Part shown: piece after piece, positions 17,265 to 28,285 of the stretch | How the letters are laid out: the number at the start of each line of letters is the position of its first letter | How positions within the stretch are numbered: the stretch's first letter is position 1 | Origin: Chloroflexota bacterium | Lineage (GTDB): Bacteria > Chloroflexota > UBA11872 > VXOZ01 | Reading direction: 5' to 3' | NCBI GenBank assembly: GCA_022824225.1 | Contig: JAJEAH010000034.1 | Coordinates: 1-64,000, forward strand | Length of the DNA: 64,000 bases | Translations under genes and position numbers: made by a program | Notes under the pieces: generated by a model | Seen by the model: only the letters and a program-made list of their open reading frames with translations | The model's database searches: none | What the model was told of the DNA's origin: nothing

Positions 17265-17960
17265 GTGCAGGCGCTGCTGCACCGCGCCCTGGACCTGCTG
17301 CTACCCCAGCGCTGCGTGGGGTGCGGGCGTTTGGGTGAAAACCTGTGCCCCGCGTGCGTCGGACAATTCGCCGTGCTGCCTTCCTTGCACTGCCCGCTCT
17401 GCGCTCACGCTGTCCCCAAACCGTTTCTGCTCTGCAGGGGGTGCAAGATCACGCACCCCAAGCTGCGAGGAATCGTGACTATCGGCGCGTATGCCGGCAC
17501 GCTCCGCCGCGCCATCCATGAATTCAAGTACCGCAACCGCACGAGCCTGGCTCCCGAGCTCGGCGGGTTGCTCAGTCATGCGCTGGTAGAAGCCGGCATT
17601 CCCCCGTGCGCCGCCATTGTACCGGTGCCGCTGCATCCCAAGCGCGAGGCCGCCCGGGGCTACAACCAGGCGGCGCTCCTTGCCCGCTACGTGAGCCAGG
17701 GCCTGCACGCGCCGCTAGTGCGGGACGGCGTTAGCCGCGTGGTGGACACACCGCCACAGGTTGGACTTTCGCGCGCGCAGCGTCTCCGCAACGTGGCCGG
17801 CGCCTTTGCGGCGCGTGAGGGAGCCTTTAGCCGTGGCGGCGTGCTGCTTATCGACGACGTGGCGACCACCGGGGCGACCTTGGTCACGTGCGCCCGCGAA
17901 CTCGCGCAGGCAGGGGGCGCCCCCTGGATTTGGGGCGCCGTTCTCGCCAGGGGCGGCTAG
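17265..17960 (+). CDS. comF: ComF-family amidophosphoribosyltransferase-like protein
   Basis: 231-aa ComF-type protein, a double-zinc-finger domain joined to a type I phosphoribosyltransferase fold. Four Cys pairs of the N-terminal zinc domain are seen (CVGC, CPAC, CPLC, CRGC). The PRPP-binding motif VLLIDDVATTGATL lies near residue 198, and a conserved RGYNQAALLA segment is present. In competent bacteria ComF helps DNA uptake or subsequent steps; elsewhere the role is unclear. The GTG start follows the clpC stop by 3 bp, so the two are almost certainly co-transcribed and translationally linked. No other competence gene is in the window apart from the CinA-like one. Confidence 0.85.
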   Translation: MQALLHRALDLLLPQRCVGCGRLGENLCPACVGQFAVLPSLHCPLCAHAVPKPFLLCRGCKITHPKLRGIVTIGAYAGTLRRAIHEFKYRNRTSLAPELGGLLSHALVEAGIPPCAAIVPVPLHPKREAARGYNQAALLARYVSQGLHAPLVRDGVSRVVDTPPQVGLSRAQRLRNVAGAFAAREGAFSRGGVLLIDDVATTGATLVTCARELAQAGGAPWIWGAVLARGG

Positions 17961-18162
17961 GCTAGGCGTAACCCGCTGCGCCGCGCAGGACATTCGTGGG
18001 GGCCCGGAGAGAGTCTCCGGCATACACGCGCTGGCGCAACCGCCAGCATCCAGCCACTCGCCGCGCGTGGGATCAGCGGGCGGGCAAAGCTGCACCGCGC
18101 AAGCCGGCGAGCGTAAGCCGGGCGAGCGGCGATCGCTTCCCCACCTGTCACCGCGCGCGCCG

Positions 18163-19191
18163 CTAGATGCGAATTCGTCCCACCTGTTGGGTGTCGAAGA
18201 TATGGGTGCTGTCGACGAACCGGACGAGCAGGCGCTGGCCCGTCATCACCAGCGTATGGGTGCGCACGCCGCCGCCAAAGAACCGCACGCCGCGCAGCAT
18301 GTCGCCATCGGTAACGGCCGTTGCCACGAAGACCATTTGCTCGCCGCTGGCCAGTTCCCGTATGCCGAACACCCGGTCGGGGTCGGCAATGCCCATGGCG
18401 CGCACGCGCTCCCGCTCCTCGTCGTTGCGGTACCAGAAGCGGCCCACCATGTCGCCGCCCAGACAGCGGAGCGCCGCGGCCGCCAGCACGCCTTCCGGCG
18501 CGCCGCCGATGCCCATGACCGCGTGCACGCCCGTGCCGGAAATGGCGCACGCCACCGCCGCCGTCACGTCACCGTCCGCTATGAGGCGAATGCGCGCGCC
18601 GGCGCGGCGTACCTCCTCGATGAGCCCCTGATGTCGCTCCCGGTCGAGAATGACCACTGTCAGATCTTGCACCCGCCGCTGGAGGGCTTCGGCAATGATC
18701 TGCAAATTGGCGAGCACGGGAAAGTCCAGGTTCACTTTTCCCGCCGCCGGCGGGCCCACGATGAGCTTTTCCATGTATATGTCCGGCGCGTGGAGCAGCC
18801 CGCCCCGTTCGCTGGCGGCAATCACGGCGATGGCGTTATTCAAGCCCCGGGCCACCAGATTTGTGCCTTCCAGGGGATCAACGGCAATGTCTACGGCGGG
18901 GCCGCCGTCACTGCCGAGCCGCTCGCCAATGTAGAGCATGGGCGCTTCGTCACGCTCGCCCTCGCCTATGACGACGGTGCCGTCCATGGTGACTTTCTGC
19001 AACGCGGCGCGCATGGCCCGCACCGCCGCGTCGTCCGCGCCTTCGGGATTGCCCTGGCCCATGGTACGCGCGGCGGCGATAGCGCCTTCTTCCGTCACGC
19101 GCACAAACTCAAGGGCCAGATGCGCCTCGATGCTGGTGAGCGGGAACTGTGCCGCTATTGTCGCAGACTCAGCCGGGCTATTGGTCGCCAT
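18163..19191 (-). CDS. glpX: Class II fructose-1,6-bisphosphatase (GlpX)
   Basis: Gluconeogenic enzyme that hydrolyses fructose-1,6-bisphosphate to fructose-6-phosphate. GlpX-family motifs are intact: [15 protein letters not shown] near the N-terminus, the metal-binding VDPLEGTNL, and [19 protein letters not shown]. At 342 aa it matches the family. ATG at 19191 (MATNSPAES) is preferred over the upstream start at 19236. It is on the minus strand, convergent with the comF-like gene. The region between it and the upstream receiver-like gene is 209 bp, so it may have its own promoter rather than belong to the MoxR operon. Confidence 0.93.
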   Translation of the reverse strand: MATNSPAESATIAAQFPLTSIEAHLALEFVRVTEEGAIAAARTMGQGNPEGADDAAVRAMRAALQKVTMDGTVVIGEGERDEAPMLYIGERLGSDGGPAVDIAVDPLEGTNLVARGLNNAIAVIAASERGGLLHAPDIYMEKLIVGPPAAGKVNLDFPVLANLQIIAEALQRRVQDLTVVILDRERHQGLIEEVRRAGARIRLIADGDVTAAVACAISGTGVHAVMGIGGAPEGVLAAAALRCLGGDMVGRFWYRNDEERERVRAMGIADPDRVFGIRELASGEQMVFVATAVTDGDMLRGVRFFGGGVRTHTLVMTGQRLLVRFVDSTHIFDTQQVGRIRI

Positions 19192-19400
19192 TGCTTCCGT
19201 GCCTTTCGCTAGTTCTCCGTCCGCGCTGCCGCGCACTCGTCTGCCTGTTTTGCCTTGCGCAACTCATACTCGTGCCACTCTTCTTGATTCATTGACTTGC
19301 TGCCAAGCCCTTCGCAAGGCGCTGCCACGCAACTCTCGTGTGCCAGCGGCATGCCGTCCGCTCAACAATCCTTCTTCCGCGCCACGCGCCTGACGCCGCA

Positions 19401-19784
19401 TTACGGTGCGGCTAGGGCAGACTCCGCTCGCTCCGCGATGCTGGCCGCATCCAGGGGCAGACGCAGCACCATGTCCACGCCGTTCCAGTCCCAGCGGGTC
19501 CGCGTGCGCGGCTCCACCAGCAACACGACCGTGAGCGGCGCCTGTGCCGCCGCCTTGAGACGAGCGCACCCTTCGTAGTTGTCCGGGTAGATGAAGGCTT
19601 CGTCCAGCACCAGCACGCGCTTCGGCGCAGGCTCTCCCCCGCCCAGCGCGGCCAGATAACCCGCCAGCTCGGCCAGGTCGCCGGAAACGTAAATTGCCAT
19701 ACCGATGGCCCGTAACGCGCATACCACTCTCCTGCGCAAGGCGGGATCGGTTTGCGCGACGATCGCGGCAGCGGGGGCACTCAC
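19401..19784 (-). CDS. Small receiver-like (pseudo-response-regulator) protein
   Basis: 127-aa protein with the alternating beta-alpha pattern of a CheY-like receiver. A hydrophobic first strand (AIVAQTDPALRR) is followed by KRVLVLDEAF, where the Asp would sit at the phospho-acceptor strand, and then GVDMVLRLPLD. The conserved Lys of the last strand (KPxx) is replaced by Arg-Leu-Pro, and the acidic pair after strand 1 is missing. It is therefore probably a non-phosphorylated receiver-like fold. The GTG at 19784 has AGGA eight bases upstream. It begins only 9 bp after the stop of the large von Willebrand A gene, making it the last gene of the MoxR operon. Function unknown. Confidence 0.6.
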   Translation of the reverse strand: MSAPAAAIVAQTDPALRRRVVCALRAIGMAIYVSGDLAELAGYLAALGGGEPAPKRVLVLDEAFIYPDNYEGCARLKAAAQAPLTVVLLVEPRTRTRWDWNGVDMVLRLPLDAASIAERAESALAAP

Positions 19785-19793
19785 GTGCACATC

Positions 19794-22541
19794 CTAAGCC
19801 TGGCGTCGACGCGAGCCGGGCCTGAACGCCTGGGCCTGTGCCCGCAACCGCGCCAGCCACGGCGAGCGGGCCGCGTACAACCAGCGGCGGCGCAGCGCCT
19901 CCGCGTAGGGCATTCGCCAGCGCGGCACGCGCAGTGACCGCAGCACCGCGCCAAAGACACCGAGTTCGTACCACGTGAAGCGGAGGCGGCGCACGCCAAT
20001 GTCGGCGACGAAGAGCAGCAGCGCCAGGATCACAAGCGGCTGCCAGAATGGGCGGTTGTAGCCTTCCGGCGGCGGGCGGTCGTGGCGGAACGCCTCTGCC
20101 GCGTTCGTGAGCGCGAACCCGCCGGTCACCACCGCCAAGCGCTCCAGCACGCGAAAGTTCGTTTCAAAACTCAGATACTCAGCCGCCACCGGCACCACGG
20201 CGCCCGTGATCTGTTCGACCACCGGCGTGTCCCCACTATACTGTGTGATTTTCAGCGCATATACGCCGGCTTTGTCGGTGGTGAGCGTGCCCGCGTAGCG
20301 GCCGGGGGCCGTCTGCGGCAGATTGAGGGAGAACGCCCGTTGTTCCGGGCCGGCCACCTCGACCTCGGTGTTGAGCAAGTTGCGCGTGCTGCCCTGTTCG
20401 TCCACGGAATCGATCGCGACCGTCACTTCGTTGCCGTCCACTTCCACGCGGGTGGCGAGTTGCGGATTGAGCGGACTCGGCATGGTCCAGCGCACCATTT
20501 GCGCCCAGAAGCGCTGGTTCTGGGGCCATGCGCCCCAGTCCGCCGCCCAGTTCTGTCCCGCGTCGCTCGTCCATGCCACCGCGCGGCCCAGGCCGTACTG
20601 CCATTGGGCCAGAATCACTTCGCTGGTATCCGACAGTAACGGCGTCTCGGCTGCCGGCTTGGGTTCCGTGCGTACGAATGCCGACAGGTTGGGCAATGAG
20701 TCCGGCAGGATGGCGCGCAGGATGGGGCTCGCGGTCACGACCCGCGGCTGGAAGAGGCGGCTCATAATCAACGACCGGCTGGCGCGTTCACTCTCCTTGG
20801 TCACGACTTGGGGGATGTTCTCCGGCACGTCGGCAAAGTAGTAGCGGCCGTCACCGAGCCGCACCAATCGTTGCAGAAGATTCTGGTCGGCGTCAGCGCC
20901 GATGGCCACCGCAGACAGGGTGATGTGGTCGCGCCGCATACGGGTCATCAGGGTCTCCCACAGGCCGGGCGCGGACGTTGACTGGCCGTCCGTGACGAGG
21001 ATGATGTGTTTCACCTGGGCCTGCGTGCGGCGCAGCGTATCGTAGGCGAGTTGCAACGCGTTGTATATATCCGTGCCGCCGCCGGCCTCGATGGTGGCGA
21101 CCCGTCGCACCACGTTCTGCGCATCATCAGCGCTGTTCACTGGGGCGGGGCGCACCACCCACTGGGGCGAGTACTCGAAGGCTAGGACACCCAGCACGTC
21201 GCCCTGCTCCAGTATTTCCACTGCCTGCGCCACGGCTTCCCGCGCCATGGCGATCTTCGAAACCGGCGACCCCTCGTTCATGCTGCCCGACTTGTCGATG
21301 AGGAGCGCCAGAGCCAACGTCGGCAATTCCTCATGGTCCGGCGGCTGCGAGATGACCGGCAGGGCGCGTTCGAGGGGCGTGCCGCCATAGTCGCCCATAC
21401 CGAACGAGGCTGCGCCCCCCAACGCCACCAGCCCGCCGCCGTAGCTCTGAACGTACTGCTGCACGGACTGCATCTGTTGATCGCTGAGCACGGACGCCGG
21501 CACGTTTACGAGCACGACGCTCGCCACGTCTTCCAAGTCTTCCGGGCGCGTCGGCAATTGCGCCGGTGTCACGCTCTGCGCCTGGATGCCTTCCGCCTCC
21601 AGGGCCTGGACCAGGACGTTGGCGTCGCCAATGTTGTTCTCCACCACGAGCACGACGTCCTTGGGTCCCACCTGTGAATAGCCGTACGCGTCGTTATTCT
21701 GCGGGCGCTGATCGTCAGCCGCGACGACCTGGGCGCGGAATGAATAGAACCCCTCCTCCAAGCCGGGTTGCTGGACGGTGAAGTAATTCTGGCCGTATTG
21801 CAGCGCCACCGGACCTTCGCTCACCAAGGTCTCATTCATGAAGAGGCGCAATACCGCCTCGCCCTGCAAGGTAGACATCACCGTTACCCGCACCTCGAAA
21901 CTCTCATCTTCCCGCAGCGCGTTTGGCGGCGCGACCTCGGTGACGGCGGCGTCAACGCCGGGTTCCGCCAGCAACGGCACCACGTCCACCTGCACGCCCT
22001 GAGCCGCCACCACTTCCGCGGCGCGCATGACGTCGCCCGCAGTCTGGTTGCCGTCGGAGAGCAGGACGATTCGCTTCGGGGCCTCCGGCGGGAAGAGCGA
22101 AGCCGCCATCTCCAGCGCGTTGGCAATGTTCGTGCGTTCGGCGCGGCCCGCCACAAAATCCGCGCTCTCCACTTCGGTACGGCCAAAAGGCTGGTCGATG
22201 CGGGTGGTTTCGCCGAACGTCATGAGCGCAAAGCCGTCATCGGGCGCGCGCTCCTCAGCCGCCCGCTCAATCCACTGGCGCGCGGCACGTTGGGTAGCGG
22301 GCGGGACGCTGGCCGAGGTGTCAAGCAGAAAGATCGTATTCACCGGCCCGCCCGCCAGCGGCAATTGCAGGCCGGCCACCGCCAGGACCAACAGCGTGAC
22401 GGCGATGAGGCGCAGCGTGGTGGCAAGCGCCAGGGTCCGCCGCGATAGCTGCATGACGCCATGCCTGGCAACAAAGACCACCAACCCCCACGCGACGGGG
22501 AGCATGACCAGGAACCAGGGCTGTGTGAAGTAGTCCCACAT
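19794..22541 (-). CDS. Large membrane protein with two von Willebrand A domains
   Basis: 915-aa protein. Two membrane segments open it (FLVMLPVAWGLVVFVA; LRLIAVTLLVLAVAGL). A first vWA domain follows with the metal-site motif DTSAS at D74 and LLSDGNQT, then a glutamine-amidotransferase-like segment (~300-400), a second vWA domain with DKSGS at D416, a beta-rich region, and a last membrane span (WQPLVILALLLFVADIG) with a basic tail. Resembles BatA/BatB-type and related vWA membrane proteins thought to work with MoxR chaperones. The ATG is 2 bp after the upstream stop codon (TAACTATG), giving tight coupling. Molecular role unknown. Confidence 0.82.
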   Translation of the reverse strand: MWDYFTQPWFLVMLPVAWGLVVFVARHGVMQLSRRTLALATTLRLIAVTLLVLAVAGLQLPLAGGPVNTIFLLDTSASVPPATQRAARQWIERAAEERAPDDGFALMTFGETTRIDQPFGRTEVESADFVAGRAERTNIANALEMAASLFPPEAPKRIVLLSDGNQTAGDVMRAAEVVAAQGVQVDVVPLLAEPGVDAAVTEVAPPNALREDESFEVRVTVMSTLQGEAVLRLFMNETLVSEGPVALQYGQNYFTVQQPGLEEGFYSFRAQVVAADDQRPQNNDAYGYSQVGPKDVVLVVENNIGDANVLVQALEAEGIQAQSVTPAQLPTRPEDLEDVASVVLVNVPASVLSDQQMQSVQQYVQSYGGGLVALGGAASFGMGDYGGTPLERALPVISQPPDHEELPTLALALLIDKSGSMNEGSPVSKIAMAREAVAQAVEILEQGDVLGVLAFEYSPQWVVRPAPVNSADDAQNVVRRVATIEAGGGTDIYNALQLAYDTLRRTQAQVKHIILVTDGQSTSAPGLWETLMTRMRRDHITLSAVAIGADADQNLLQRLVRLGDGRYYFADVPENIPQVVTKESERASRSLIMSRLFQPRVVTASPILRAILPDSLPNLSAFVRTEPKPAAETPLLSDTSEVILAQWQYGLGRAVAWTSDAGQNWAADWGAWPQNQRFWAQMVRWTMPSPLNPQLATRVEVDGNEVTVAIDSVDEQGSTRNLLNTEVEVAGPEQRAFSLNLPQTAPGRYAGTLTTDKAGVYALKITQYSGDTPVVEQITGAVVPVAAEYLSFETNFRVLERLAVVTGGFALTNAAEAFRHDRPPPEGYNRPFWQPLVILALLLFVADIGVRRLRFTWYELGVFGAVLRSLRVPRWRMPYAEALRRRWLYAARSPWLARLRAQAQAFRPGSRRRQA

Positions 22542-22543
22542 AG

Positions 22544-24391
22544 TTAGGTGCGGACCCGGTGGTACCAGACCCATTCAATGAGCAATATGAAAAACACGAT
22601 GAGCGCCAGGAACCGCCAGAGTTCCTGGAAGACCGGCAGGTCGACGGGCGGCGTCCCGGCGCCACTGCCGGCAAGCCCGGCGACTTGCGAGCCCACATTG
22701 GTTTCCGCCGTCTCCTGCAGGCTGACGATGAACACTTCCCGGTAGATCTCCTGTTCGCCGGCGTAGTGGACGACCCGATAGACGCCGAGTTCCTCCGTGC
22801 CGGCGAACGCAATGCGCTGCCGGCCCGCGTAGGAGACCCGGGCGCCGTCCGGTCTTTCTACCACCAGACTATCGGCGTGCGGATGCAGCCCCAGCTCGAT
22901 GACGTCCTGCGGCTGCAGGTGCGATACCGTCTCTTGAATACCGTACGGATTGAGCCACTGGTAGATATTTCCCATGAGCACCGGAAACGCCGTGCGCAGG
23001 GGCAAGTTGCTTTCCATCAGCGAGAATGCAAAGACAACCATACGCCGGCCGTCCCGCGTGCCGCTGAAGAGCAACGGCCCGCGATTGGAGCCGAGCAACT
23101 CGTCCGCCCACGGCGGCAATTCCAACCGCTGGGCCCGGGCCACGCGCAGGTCCCGTATATCCACGAATTGCATCAACTCATGGTGCTGCGCCACGTAGTC
23201 CAACGGCGGCTGCACCATCTCCCCGCTCACCGGCAGCAACGGCGAATCAAAAGGCGGGTCGAAAACCAGCCAGTTGCCCGGCGGCAATTCTGCGGGCAAC
23301 CACCCGTCGAAAATGTAGAGATCGTAGACATCCGCCGGGCGGAATTCCACCGGACGCACGTGATCCAACGCCAGGAAGGGAAACGGCGCAAAGACGGTGC
23401 TGAGGAAGAAGGGCGCATCCGAGACCAAGAGCGCGCGCAACACCGGCGGCTGCATGAGAATTGCGGCCGTGCGGTTGTCCGCCGCCAGTGCGTCCTCATG
23501 GTCCAGCACCGCATCGACGCGGGACACGCCGGGTGGAAAGTCGGCAAAGACGAGGTCCAGGGATGCGCCGGCCTCGCCATTGGGCGCCAGCGCCATGTCT
23601 TGGCGTTCCAGGGGCTCGCCGTCCGCCAAGATGACTAGCGGCACGGTAACGGACTGCGGGCTGAAGTTGCGCACCCGCACAAAGGCTTCCAGGCTATCGA
23701 GCCTCCGCCGGATGGCGAACGCGCTAATGCCCTGATTGTCTGCCGGCGCGCCGACCCGGACGAAGTGGACGGTGGTGTTGATCGACTCCGGCACGTCCAG
23801 GGCGGAAAAACTGCCGTCGGTATAGAGAAAGACATCGCTGCCGGGCAGCGAGTCCGCCAACGACACCGCCAGTTGCAGCGCCCGTGCCGGATCGCCCACC
23901 GCGGCGGTCTGCTCGATATTCTCAACGGCGCCGCGGGCCGCCGCCGCGTCCGCCGTCTGGTAGGCGAGCACTTCCGGCTGGCTGCTGAAACTTGCAACCG
24001 TCACCAGGTCGCCCGGTTCGACGATGCCGACCTGTTCCAGCGCCGCGGCCTTCGCCTCGTCCAGCCGCGTTGAGGCGCCAAACGCCACACTCATGCTGGC
24101 GGAATTGTCGATGAGGTGCACCACGTGCCGCTGCGGCACCGTGTCGGCCGTGCGCTCAGGCCGCGCCAGCACCAGCGCAAGCAAGAGAATCGCCAGGAGT
24201 TGCAGAATGAGCAGCAGGTGGCGGCGCAATCGCTGCCAAAGGGTCAAGGCCTGCTCGCGTTGCACCAAGCCGCGCCACAGGTAGATGCTGGGGACTTCGA
24301 CGCGCAGGCTGCGGGGGCGCAGGATATAGAAGAGCAACACCAGCCCCGCGAGCGCGGCCCACGCCAGAGCCAGGGGGGCCAACAAGCTCAT
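22544..24391 (-). CDS. BatA/vWA domain membrane protein
   Basis: 615-aa protein with the N-terminal two-helix BatA region (LALAWAALAGLVLLFYILRP, then HLLLILQLLAILLLALVLARP). A vWA domain follows with the complete DNSAS metal motif, then a long beta-rich region, and a C-terminal membrane span (FLALIVFFILLIEWVW). The last tail is short and basic. ATG at 24391 is chosen: GGAGAG lies seven bases before it and it overlaps the DUF58 stop codon in an ATGA arrangement. Upstream in-frame starts to 24442 are weaker. It belongs to the MoxR operon. Confidence 0.85.
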   Translation of the reverse strand: MSLLAPLALAWAALAGLVLLFYILRPRSLRVEVPSIYLWRGLVQREQALTLWQRLRRHLLLILQLLAILLLALVLARPERTADTVPQRHVVHLIDNSASMSVAFGASTRLDEAKAAALEQVGIVEPGDLVTVASFSSQPEVLAYQTADAAAARGAVENIEQTAAVGDPARALQLAVSLADSLPGSDVFLYTDGSFSALDVPESINTTVHFVRVGAPADNQGISAFAIRRRLDSLEAFVRVRNFSPQSVTVPLVILADGEPLERQDMALAPNGEAGASLDLVFADFPPGVSRVDAVLDHEDALAADNRTAAILMQPPVLRALLVSDAPFFLSTVFAPFPFLALDHVRPVEFRPADVYDLYIFDGWLPAELPPGNWLVFDPPFDSPLLPVSGEMVQPPLDYVAQHHELMQFVDIRDLRVARAQRLELPPWADELLGSNRGPLLFSGTRDGRRMVVFAFSLMESNLPLRTAFPVLMGNIYQWLNPYGIQETVSHLQPQDVIELGLHPHADSLVVERPDGARVSYAGRQRIAFAGTEELGVYRVVHYAGEQEIYREVFIVSLQETAETNVGSQVAGLAGSGAGTPPVDLPVFQELWRFLALIVFFILLIEWVWYHRVRT

Positions 24392-25271
24392 AGGACCACT
24401 CTCCGCAGGAGCCGCCGAAACATGACCTCCTCCAGCGACCATGACGTATCCAACCGCAGGTAGCGCGCATTGCGCCGGCCGCAGAAGGTCTCCAACTCAT
24501 CCGCCCACGCGAGCACGTGCTCGCGGTATTGGCCCAGGGTCTCCGCATCCGCCGCCACGTTGATGGTGCGCCCGGACTCGCGGTCAACCAGGCTGAGTTC
24601 GCCGCTCAGTTCGGGGTGGACTTCCGCCCAATCGAGCACGTGCAGCAAGACAAGCTCGTTGCCGGCCTCCTGGATCGCCGTGACTCCGCGGTAGGCGTCC
24701 TCCGTCATCATGTCCGAGATCAAGATCACCAAGCCCCGTTGGGAGTTGCGCGCCACATAGGTGCGCATGGCTGCGACCAACGACGTGACACCCCGCGCCG
24801 GCTCGGCCTGTTCCAGAAAATCGAAGTAGCGGAGGATATGGCCTTTGCCCTGAGCGGGCGCAAAGTACTCCTGGACGCTCTCGCTGAACACCGCGGCGGC
24901 GAGCACGTCGTCCCGGTTCAGCGCCACGTACCCCAGGCTGCCGGCGAGCAACTTGGCGTACGCCAGCTTATTCCGTCGGCCCCAATCCATGGAGCGGCTG
25001 CCGTCCACCAGGACGTGCACGGCCAGGTGCTCTTCCGCCTCGCGCAGTTTGATGAAGAGCCGGTTGGAGCGGCCAAAGACGTTCCAATCGATGTGGCGAA
25101 AGTCATCACCGGGGCTATAGTTGCGGTAGTCGGCAAACTCGATAGAAGAGCCAAACTGACGGCTGCGCCGGCCGCCGCCGGTCACCATGCCGTAGCCCCG
25201 GCGGCTGATGAGTTGCAGCCGGTCCAGCCGCCGCAGGAACGTATGGTCGATGAGCGCCGATGGGCTCGGCT

Positions 25272-25275
<4 letters not shown>
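24388..25275 (-). CDS. DUF58 domain protein
   Basis: 295-aa protein of the DUF58 group, which pairs with MoxR ATPases. The hallmark segment FADYRNYSPGDDFRHIDWNV occurs near residue 50. It is followed by a vWA-like fold whose metal-site motif reads DGSRS. No membrane segment or signal is present, so it is cytoplasmic or membrane-associated through partners. Start and stop both overlap neighbours by four bases (ATGA) in the operon: upstream moxR-type gene and downstream BatA-type gene. Biochemical role not established; the family is linked to assembly or activation of protein complexes. Confidence 0.88.
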
Positions 25276-26269
<994 letters not shown>

Positions 26270-26273
<4 letters not shown>

Positions 26274-27970
26274 GGCGATTGCTCCAAAGCGGTTGAGAGG
26301 GCATTGAAGTACTTCTGAACATAGTCCGCGACCATCCAGGGCACGAAGTGGCTGGCGCCGCCGGTGGAAACGATGGCATTGCCGGCGTCGGTGACTCCAT
26401 ACTGCGCGGGTGCCGTGCCCGGACCGGGTACAAACACCGGCGCCCGTTGCGGCGACCACTGGGATGGGCCGACGCCCCTATCCGCCAGGACGACGGACGG
26501 CTTCTGTTCGATTTGCAGGCGGGGAGCTTCCGGTCCCGGCTGAAAGGACTCTTCACCGCGCTCGCCGCCGCCCTGGCTGGGCCCGCCCGGCGCGGATTGC
26601 AGTTGCCACGAGTCTTGTTGCAGCGCGGCCTCCGATTGCTCCATAGTGCCCGTGGTATTGAAGGCTTGTTGGGCGCGCGCCATGCGGGTCTGGGCGTCGT
26701 CCTGTCGGCTGCCAGATTCGCCGCCCGCGCCGGCGCTCAGTTGCTCGGCTTGCTCCTCGAGTTGCTGCTGCGCCTGAATGCGCTGGCCCCGTTCCTGGAT
26801 TGCGTCGCCGAGTTCCTGCAACTCGCGTTCCGCCGCCCGGTCATTGTAGGAGGCAATCTCCCGGCTCACGTCCGCCAGTTCTTGGGCCAGGCGCGGATCC
26901 ACGGCCTCGGCGCTCTCCGCCGCGTTGGCGAACGCGTCGGTCAGGTCATTCCGGTCTTCCCGTGACAGGTCGCGGACGTTCTGGGCCAGATCCTCAAATT
27001 GCTGGGCGGCCTGCTCGTAATTGCCCCGCTCCAGGCTTTGCCCGGCCTGCCGGGAAGGGCGCGCTTCCGCTAGCTCGCGACCGACCTCGGAGAGTGTGGC
27101 CGCCTGCTGGTCCACGTGTGGATTGCGGGAGTCTTGCAGGTCTTGGGCAAGGTCGGAAAGACTCGCTTCGGCCTCTTTGCCCTCGCCGGCTTCACCTTCG
27201 GCCCCGGCCTCGCCTTGCTGGGCGAGATTCTGTTGCTGGGCAAGATCGGCCTGGGTGAGCAGCGGCTGGTCTTGGGCCTGTTGTTGGACGTCTTCGGCCG
27301 CGGCGGGCTGGGTCAGGTCCTTGCCGTCCGCCACGCTTTGCTCATCTTCTCCCACCACAAATGCATCCGGCGTCTGGCCTTCCAGCAGCGTGCCTTCCCG
27401 CACCGCCGCCACCTGGTGCGCCAACGGGGCCAGCGGGGCCAAGCGGCCCGCCATGTAGGGAAAGACCTCCCAGAGAAAGAGCGCCACCAACGCCACCAGC
27501 AACAGGAGCACGTCCCATCGCGGCACCCGCAACGGGAACGCTTCTCTGGGCCGGATTTCCCGCGCGTGACGCCACGCGTCGTAGAGCAACACCGAGCGAA
27601 ACGGACTCTCGGCGGCGCGTGCGAGCACTTCCACCGCCGTGGCAAGGCGTTCCGATAGGTTCAGGCGGGCGTCGTAGGCCCGGGCGATCTCAAGCGGGCT
27701 GAGCCGCCGGGCGACAACCGGCACGAGCAACACGAGAAACAGGCCGACCGCCAGCGCCAAACCCGCCAAGAAGACGGGCAACTGCGGCACGATGAGCGAG
27801 CCGAGAAAGGAAAACGCAACGTAGAACAGCGCCGCAATCCACAGCGCGCGAACGCCCCGCCGCAGCACGGCGACCAGTCTGAGGCGCCGACCGCATCGCG
27901 CGAGTTGAGTGGTATAGATTGCCGCCGAGGCAACGCCGTGAGCCGCAAACTCAGCAGTTGAAGATGCCAC
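26270..27970 (-). CDS. Membrane protein with long Gln/Ala/Glu-rich coiled region
   Basis: First gene of the MoxR operon. The N-terminal part has paired hydrophobic spans (ALWIAALFYVAFSFLGSLIV and PVFLAGLALAVGLFLVLLVP) and another at WDVLLLLVALVALFLWEVFP. After about residue 200 it becomes a Gln/Glu/Ala-rich, probably coiled-coil, hydrophilic region, ending in a less charged tail. This layout resembles the large membrane proteins (DUF4175-like) found beside MoxR/vWA genes, but I cannot assign a family firmly. The GTG at 27970 has AGGAAG about eleven bases upstream; an earlier start at 28102 is possible. Stop overlaps the moxR-type start. Confidence 0.72.
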
Positions 27971-28285
27971 GCTGTTTGCTCTTCCTATCGCGACACGACT
28001 GCGCAACGCGTGCAGCCATCTGCGCCCCCACAGCACGCGGCTGCGCCAGCAGATACCCCAGTGCGCAGCCACCTCACATGCGCAGCACAGGCCGCGCGGC
28101 AATAGGGAACACGGGTCTGCGGCTCGATTCAGGAACGCTCTGTTATTGATTCAATCTTACCTGACACGTACACATGCGTAAACGCAGCCGTGATTGAAGC
28201 GCCGCAATCGCTATGCTATGATTGCTGCCAAACCCGCACCTAACTTGGCGGCTGGATTGTGCTGTGCCAAGCGCAGGAGGACACG
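27971..28285. other. Divergent intergenic region, MoxR operon / acs
   Basis: 315 bp between two divergent transcription units. It contains the acs promoter at 28194-28222. I could not place a convincing promoter for the minus-strand operon, which may start with a longer coding region reaching 28102. Confidence 0.6.
28194..28222 (+). promoter_or_regulatory. Putative promoter of acs
   Basis: TTGAAG at 28194-28199, an optimal 17-bp spacer, and TATGAT at 28217-28222 (five of six consensus bases). Start codon 63 bp further on. Confidence 0.6.
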
